Assembly (NCBI RefSeq): GCF_000817735.3
Contig: NZ_JTJC03000001.1
Coordinates: 1,633,823-1,697,822 of the forward strand
Length of the DNA: 64,000 nucleotides
Origin: Scytonema millei VB511283
GTDB taxonomy: Bacteria > Cyanobacteriota > Cyanobacteriia > Cyanobacteriales > Chroococcidiopsidaceae
Direction of reading: 5' to 3'
The position numbers and the translations under genes were made by a program. Positions within the stretch are counted from its first letter, which is position 1; every line of letters starts with the position of its first letter. Shown piece after piece: positions 57,901-64,000 of this stretch. The notes beneath the pieces are model-generated. The model saw nothing but the letters and a program-made list of their open reading frames with translations. It had not been told where the DNA came from and did not search any database.

Positions 57901-57964
57901 AGGAGTAGCGAGCAGTGATTAGTGGTTAGTCTTTTTCTAGCCACCAGCCACTAGCCACTAACCA

Positions 57965-59800
<1,836 letters not shown>

Positions 59801-60076
59801 TCATTCGTCTGTTTTGACTCGCCGAATTGGTAAATTAGCAATCAGAGCTGTGGCTCGCTGGTTGTTTTCTAAAGAAAACTCCATCCCTTCTACATCCAGT
59901 TCGACGTACCGACCAACCACCTCTAATATTTCCCGCCGCATTTTTTCGATTGTTTGCGGACTCAAATCACTGCGATCGTGGGAAATGACTAATTGCAGCC
60001 GTTGCTTAACTTGAGAACGACTGTTGTTGTCGTTCGGATTACTAGAAAAAATTTTATCGAAAAGATCGCTAAACAT
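59801..60076 (-). CDS. minE: Cell division topological specificity factor MinE
   Basis: MinE drives MinD off the membrane so that MinCD is cleared from midcell. The 91-residue product has the [20 protein letters not shown] beta-strand/contact helix and the C-terminal [13 protein letters not shown], then [11 protein letters not shown] dimer domain, ending [12 protein letters not shown] set the start at ATG 60076 ([11 protein letters not shown]), which gives the membrane-targeting N-terminus. The 19-codon upstream extension overlaps the minD end and is not conserved. Confidence 0.95.
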   Translation of the reverse strand: MFSDLFDKIFSSNPNDNNSRSQVKQRLQLVISHDRSDLSPQTIEKMRREILEVVGRYVELDVEGMEFSLENNQRATALIANLPIRRVKTDE

Positions 60077-60114
60077 GGCATCTGGATGCAGGTTGCAGGT
60101 TGTTAAATCGGGGC

Positions 60115-60921
60115 TTAAATTAGTTTCGTCCACAACAATTTGCGCAGACGAGAAAGAAAACCCTCATGCACGGGATGGAGATCGAGAAATTCGATTTTTT
60201 CGCCTTCTAATCGGCGGGCAATATTATCAAATGCCTTACCAGCTAGGGTAGGGTCTTCAGCTAAAACCAGGGGTTCGCCTCTATTAGTTGAAACGATCAC
60301 GCGCTCGTCTTCTGGGACTACGCCTAATAGGGGAATGCCCAAAAGTTCCTGCACGTCCTGCACTGACATCATATCATTCATTTGCACCATCGCGGGGCGC
60401 AGGCGGTTGACAATTAATTGAATCTGCTTGACTCCGTTAGCCTCCAATAGACCGACTACGCGATCAGCATCGCGGACTGCGGCAATTTCTGGTGTAGTGA
60501 CAACGATCGCTTCTTGCGCTGCCACGATCGCATTTTTGAAGCCCGTTTCAATTCCGGCTGGGCTGTCTATAACAATATATTCGTAGTTTTTAGTTAAAGT
60601 CCCCACCAGTTGTTTCATCTGTTCTGGGGTAACTGCCTCTTTAGTGCGATTTTGGGCGGCTGGTAGCAGGACTAGTTTTGGTTCGCGTTTATCTTTAACC
60701 AGGGCTTGTTCTAGACGACATTCTCCAGTGACAACTTCAACGGCAGTGTAGACTATCCTGTTTTCTAGACCTAGTAGTAGATCTAAATTACGCAGCCCGA
60801 AATCCGCATCGACTAGGACAACCGTGCGCCCCATGCGGGCTAGTGCCATGCCAATGTTGGCTGTGAAGGTAGTCTTACCCACCCCTCCTTTTCCAGATGT
60901 TGTGACGATGATGCGAGTCAT
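60115..60921 (-). CDS. minD: Septum site-determining ATPase MinD
   Basis: This 268-residue ParA-like ATPase has the deviant Walker [16 protein letters not shown], switch motif [14 protein letters not shown] and [10 protein letters not shown]. The C-terminal amphipathic membrane-binding helix is [11 protein letters not shown]. It overlaps the minC stop by four bases (ATGA), so the two are translationally coupled, and minE follows 38 bases later. Confidence 0.98.
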   Translation of the reverse strand: MTRIIVTTSGKGGVGKTTFTANIGMALARMGRTVVLVDADFGLRNLDLLLGLENRIVYTAVEVVTGECRLEQALVKDKREPKLVLLPAAQNRTKEAVTPEQMKQLVGTLTKNYEYIVIDSPAGIETGFKNAIVAAQEAIVVTTPEIAAVRDADRVVGLLEANGVKQIQLIVNRLRPAMVQMNDMMSVQDVQELLGIPLLGVVPEDERVIVSTNRGEPLVLAEDPTLAGKAFDNIARRLEGEKIEFLDLHPVHEGFLSRLRKLLWTKLI

Positions 60922-61709
60922 GGCTTAGATATAAACTGGGACTTAGAAAAATCAGCGGCTTTTGTGATGCGAATGCCTTCGGGTGTAACGTAGGCAACTT
61001 CAGGATAAAATCGATCTGGGATAGTTGTTGGCGCTCTAGCTACAGAATCGGCAATTCGTAACTGCGTGGGTTCCATTTGCAAGGCAACAATTAGGCATTT
61101 TGAATTACCGCTTGCTCCTGCGTGGGCAACTCCCCGCAATCGCCCCCAAACTAAAATGTCTCCATCGGCAATGACGTTTCCACCTGGGTTAAGATCGCCC
61201 AAGATCACGACCGTACCAGGGTGACGAATTTCTGTCCCCGATCGCACGGTCATTTGTAAATACAACGGTTCTGCTAAAGGCGCGGGCGATGCTGCGGGGA
61301 GTTGATTGATTGCCGATACTGGCGGGGCTTGTTGTTCGACGCAATAACCTGCGGTGGCGGCGGCTACAGCAGTTTGACGGCGCGTCGTACAGACTCGTCG
61401 CAGTTGCAATTGGACTTCCCACAAGGCATCAGCGATCGCCTTCAGTTGTCTGCCATCCAGCAACCGATCCGCTGCCATGAGATCGACAGTCGTATTTGGT
61501 TGCCAGAAGCGATCGCCTCCCTGCAACCGTTGTTTTAACTGTATCCAAAGATCCGACCAGTTGAGCGCCGAGGATTCTCCTTCTGCTGGTAGCGTTAACA
61601 CCAGCCGTCCTTCCTCACTTTTGAGGCGAACTTGTAAACTAGCGATCGCCTCTGGGGAAGGCGGAGTAATAGTTGGAACTAGTTCTGGTTGGGCAGAATC
61701 AGATGTCAT
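60918..61709 (-). CDS. minC: Septum site-determining protein MinC
   Basis: MinC inhibits FtsZ assembly. The 263-residue protein has an N-terminal domain (LQVRLKSEEGRLVLTLPAEG) and a C-terminal beta-helix domain (VRSGTEIRHPGTVVILGDLN, GNVIADGDILVWGRLRGVAHAG), the typical MinD-binding and dimer part. A Pro/Ala-rich linker joins them. It is the first gene of minCDE. The start is ATG 61709. Confidence 0.97.
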   Translation of the reverse strand: MTSDSAQPELVPTITPPSPEAIASLQVRLKSEEGRLVLTLPAEGESSALNWSDLWIQLKQRLQGGDRFWQPNTTVDLMAADRLLDGRQLKAIADALWEVQLQLRRVCTTRRQTAVAAATAGYCVEQQAPPVSAINQLPAASPAPLAEPLYLQMTVRSGTEIRHPGTVVILGDLNPGGNVIADGDILVWGRLRGVAHAGASGNSKCLIVALQMEPTQLRIADSVARAPTTIPDRFYPEVAYVTPEGIRITKAADFSKSQFISKP

Positions 61710-61966
61710 GTATTATCAGGTCAGCAGAGGCACGCGAACCGACTCACTAAATATCCATAACATATTAAATGAATTGAGGCAGAAAACTTTCTGAGGAAGT
61801 TAATAATTGTCATTTGTCATTCGTCATTTGTTGTTACTCCCTCTTGTCCCTCGCTGGTCACTGGTCACTGGTCACTGATAACTGCTCCCTTCCCCCTAAG
61901 GAGGAAGACACCGATCGCGGCAAGGGCATACAGTAACAGCAAAATTGCTGGTAATAGCCAGAAAAT

Positions 61967-61971
61967 GGAGG
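61967..61971 (+). promoter_or_regulatory. Shine-Dalgarno that sets the GTG start of the AI-2E family gene
   Basis: GGAGG six bases before GTG 61978 supports this start over the earlier TTG 61945, which would add 11 unconserved residues. Confidence 0.65.
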
Positions 61972-61977
61972 CGTGCT

Positions 61978-63048
61978 GTGCGGATCGGGCAATGGATTGG
62001 TTTTCTCGCCCTGATTATCTCTCTCTACGTTCTGTGGCAACTGCGACAAGTTGTTTTACTCATATTCGCTGCTGTTGTCTTAGCAACGGTTCTCAACCGA
62101 GTTGTGCGGTTGCTTCAGCGCTATCGCATCCAGCGCGGGATTGCCATAGCAATTACGGTTATTGCCTTACTCGCGATCGTGGCTGGTATTTTTGCGATCG
62201 TCGTGCCGCGTATCGTAGAGCAATTGCAACAGTTGGTAAAGCTCCTGCCAGAAATATCGGAGCGGGTGCTTGGCTGGTACAACTGGGTACGCAGCTTAAT
62301 TCCCGGACGAGTTTTAGAAGCCACCCCACCCTTGAGTAATCTGACTCAACAACTCCAGTCTTTTGTAGGGGGAATATTAGGTAACTTTGTCACCGTGTTG
62401 AATAACTCTTTGGCGGCGGTGGTGAATTTCCTCCTATTTTTTGTCCTCACGATTATGCTGCTACTCAATCCCGTACCCTATCGCCGCACGTTTATCCTTG
62501 CTTTCCCTGCTTTCTATCGCCGTCGAGTGGACGAAATTCTTTCAGAATGCGAAGACTCTTTAGTTGGTTGGATTAAAGGCACTCTCTTTGCAATGGTAGG
62601 GATTGGAGTCGTCTCTTTTATTGGATTATCTCTTTTGGGAGTTCCATTACCTTTAGTTAATGCTTTAATAGCAGGCTTATTAGAATTCATTCCTAACGTG
62701 GGACCGACTTTAAGCGTCATTCCTCCAGTTTTGCTAGCGCTTTTAGACGCTCCTTGGAAAGCTGGAGCGGTTATTGTTTTGTATCTAGCAATTCAGCAGT
62801 TTGAAAGTTTGGTACTCGTACCAATAATTATGCAGCGCGAAGTATCTTTATTGCCCGTATTTACTATTCTTGCCGTAGTTGTGTTTGCAAGTTTATTCGG
62901 TTTTTTAGGTTTATTTCTTGCCATTCCATTACTGATCGTGACTCAAATTTGGTTAAAAGAAGTTCTAGTTAAAGATATTCTGAATAAATGGCAAGGAGAG
63001 AAGAAAGATAAGGAAGATAAAGAAACAAGGGGACAAGTTGAAGTATGA
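61978..63048 (+). CDS. AI-2E family transporter (PerM-like permease)
   Basis: This protein of about 356 residues has eight predicted membrane helices. Family features are the N-terminal helix pair, the long central amphipathic part (VVPRIVEQLQQLVKLLPEIS), then LIAGLLEFIPNVGPTLSVIPPVLLAL and the C-terminal FGFLGLFLAIPLLIV. Members export signals or solutes or act as Na+/H+ antiporters. The name does not prove autoinducer-2 transport. The next gene overlaps its stop by four bases (ATGA), so the two are coupled. Confidence 0.9.
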   Translation: MRIGQWIGFLALIISLYVLWQLRQVVLLIFAAVVLATVLNRVVRLLQRYRIQRGIAIAITVIALLAIVAGIFAIVVPRIVEQLQQLVKLLPEISERVLGWYNWVRSLIPGRVLEATPPLSNLTQQLQSFVGGILGNFVTVLNNSLAAVVNFLLFFVLTIMLLLNPVPYRRTFILAFPAFYRRRVDEILSECEDSLVGWIKGTLFAMVGIGVVSFIGLSLLGVPLPLVNALIAGLLEFIPNVGPTLSVIPPVLLALLDAPWKAGAVIVLYLAIQQFESLVLVPIIMQREVSLLPVFTILAVVVFASLFGFLGLFLAIPLLIVTQIWLKEVLVKDILNKWQGEKKDKEDKETRGQVEV

Positions 63049-63836
63049 ATGCTAAAACTTTCAATCAGTTGGTTAACTGTCGCATCCAATTGAAAGATTG
63101 CAACATTTTTTATCAGCAAAGCGAGCGGCATTCTTCAACTCCCATCCTGTTTTTACATGGTTGGGGAATCTCATCTGAGCCTTACCAAGAAGTTTTAGAA
63201 CTCATAGCAGAACAACACGCTGTCATCGCGCCCGATTTACCAAGTTTTGCTCGTTCCTCCTACCATAAGCTAATTTCAGATTACAACAGCTATGCACAAT
63301 TCATAGTTTCATTCTTGGAAGCTCTAAATCTTCCACAAGTGCATCTAGTGGGACACTCGTTAGGTGGAGGAATCGCTATTACTTTAGCTACTCTCATTCC
63401 AGATCGGGTAAAAAGTCTAGTTTTGTTAGATAGTACGGGAATTCCATCTGTAGCTATACCAGAAATTGTACCGCGTAGAGCAATTGAGATGACCGCTCAA
63501 ATTTCTATTCACAAGCTAAAGTTACAGTTTTTTGATATTCCTAAAGTCTTTTCCTGCAATTTATTATTTAATAGTGGAAATATTATTTATGCATTACTCA
63601 TTTCATTGTATCAAGATATAACGCCTTTATTGCCTAACATTAAAGCCCCTTGCTTGATACTATGGTCGGAGAAAGATCTAACTACACCATTATCTGTAGC
63701 ACGAGAAATGGCTAATCTTATCCCAAATTCTAAACTAATTACTGTCAAAGAAGGTTATCACGAATGGATGCTTTGGTATCCCGAGAAACTAGCATCGATC
63801 GCACTTGATTTTATCAAACAAGTTGAGTTAGATTGA
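63045..63836 (+). CDS. Alpha/beta hydrolase
   Basis: This 263-residue protein has the oxyanion motif LFLHGWGISSEPY, nucleophile elbow VGHSLGGGIAI, acidic residue in ILWSEKDLTTPL, and His in KEGYHEWML. It starts at ATG 63045, inside the preceding stop, so it is co-translated with the AI-2E type permease. A hydrolase coupled to an exporter might act on a lipid or signal, but nothing in the sequence fixes the substrate. Confidence 0.92.
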   Translation: MNAKTFNQLVNCRIQLKDCNIFYQQSERHSSTPILFLHGWGISSEPYQEVLELIAEQHAVIAPDLPSFARSSYHKLISDYNSYAQFIVSFLEALNLPQVHLVGHSLGGGIAITLATLIPDRVKSLVLLDSTGIPSVAIPEIVPRRAIEMTAQISIHKLKLQFFDIPKVFSCNLLFNSGNIIYALLISLYQDITPLLPNIKAPCLILWSEKDLTTPLSVAREMANLIPNSKLITVKEGYHEWMLWYPEKLASIALDFIKQVELD

Positions 63837-63937
63837 GGCGATCGACTGTTAGTTTAATGACAAATGACAAACGACAAATGACAAATGACAAACGGCAGCC
63901 ATAAGAGGATGTTTGAAAAGTTTTGAAGGGTGAGATT
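63837..63937. other. ATGACAA tandem repeat and probable left edge of an insertion sequence
   Basis: ATGACAA heptamers (about 63857-63890) are followed by AGAGGATGTTTGAAAAGTTT from about 63904, which looks like the terminal inverted repeat of an IS5-type element whose transposase end lies just inside. Confidence 0.55.
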
Positions 63938-64000
63938 TTATGCCAGCCGCCTAACCATGATACGGATCATGGCAAGGTAGATAAAAGTCTCGGAGGTTTG
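63938..64000 (-). mobile_element. IS5-type transposase, C-terminal end (runs off the window)
   Basis: The last 20 codons read SETFIYLAMIRIMVRRLA before TAA (complement 63938-63940), a C-terminus characteristic of IS5-family transposases. The rest lies beyond base 64000. The element inserted next to, not within, the hydrolase gene. Confidence 0.75.

Noticed and set aside
61978..63048. Quorum-sensing autoinducer exporter
   Set aside because: The family name does not establish the cargo, and no LuxS-related gene is nearby.

Overview
The window is chromosomal DNA from a cyanobacterium. It carries photosystem I genes (psaF, two psaJ, psaL), the separate cyanobacterial F-type ATPase beta/epsilon pair, minCDE, a PSRP-3/Ycf65 ribosomal protein and a ClpP/ClpX/trigger factor cluster. 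It is also saturated with the HIP1 octamer GCGATCGC and with heptamer tandem repeats in almost every intergenic gap. The psaF-psaJ-psaL order, the PsaL loop and the many stress-protection genes fit a Chroococcidiopsis-like or heterocyst-former-related lineage. That placement is inference from gene content, not from a marker gene.

Layout. 1-2.6 kb: the end of a phosphate permease, an unrecognised zinc-motif protein and tsaD. 3.0-5.0 kb: psaF-psaJ-psaJ-psaL. 5.1-8.1 kb: gmk-remA facing away from rqcH. 8.7-15.1 kb: a small conserved protein, an SLH-domain porin and a 1183-residue hybrid histidine kinase. 15.4-19.6 kb: gluconate kinase and gluconate permease, split by an AAC(6')-like acetyltransferase and a Uma2 nuclease. 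20.5-24.9 kb: a complete CUT1 sugar ABC importer. 25-30 kb: a ribosomal S1 protein, hydrolases, a GntR regulator and a nitroreductase. 30-33.7 kb: tig-clpP-clpX. 34.3-38.3 kb: asd-dapA-rnj. 39-41.8 kb: small conserved proteins, rpmF and a sulfite-oxidase-like enzyme. 41.9-51.3 kb: a mostly co-directional run that looks like a stress or desiccation island (DUF2267, a DJ-1/PfpI-ferritin-like fusion, SRPBCC, a helical secreted protein, Zn alcohol dehydrogenase, a royal-jelly-fold protein, cupin, Mn catalase, glycosyltransferase). 51.4-57.3 kb: an RTX protein, a HAD phosphatase, PSRP-3, a histidine-kinase relic and an SbmA-like ABC protein. 57.4-61.7 kb: atpD-atpC and minCDE. 62-63.8 kb: an AI-2E-type permease and a hydrolase. 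The window ends inside an IS5-type insertion sequence.

The most notable points are as follows. There are two tandem psaJ genes, both lacking the usual chlorophyll-ligating Glu, in a psaF-J-J-L locus that predicts tetrameric photosystem I. The histidine kinase gene has absorbed intergenic-type repeats in frame and has a Glu in place of its N-terminal receiver Asp. One family of about 28-base perfect palindromes occurs eight times, including once between atpD and atpC. The stress island contains an unusual PfpI-ferritin-like fusion. I found no CRISPR array, no rRNA or tRNA gene and no recognisable phage or defence island.
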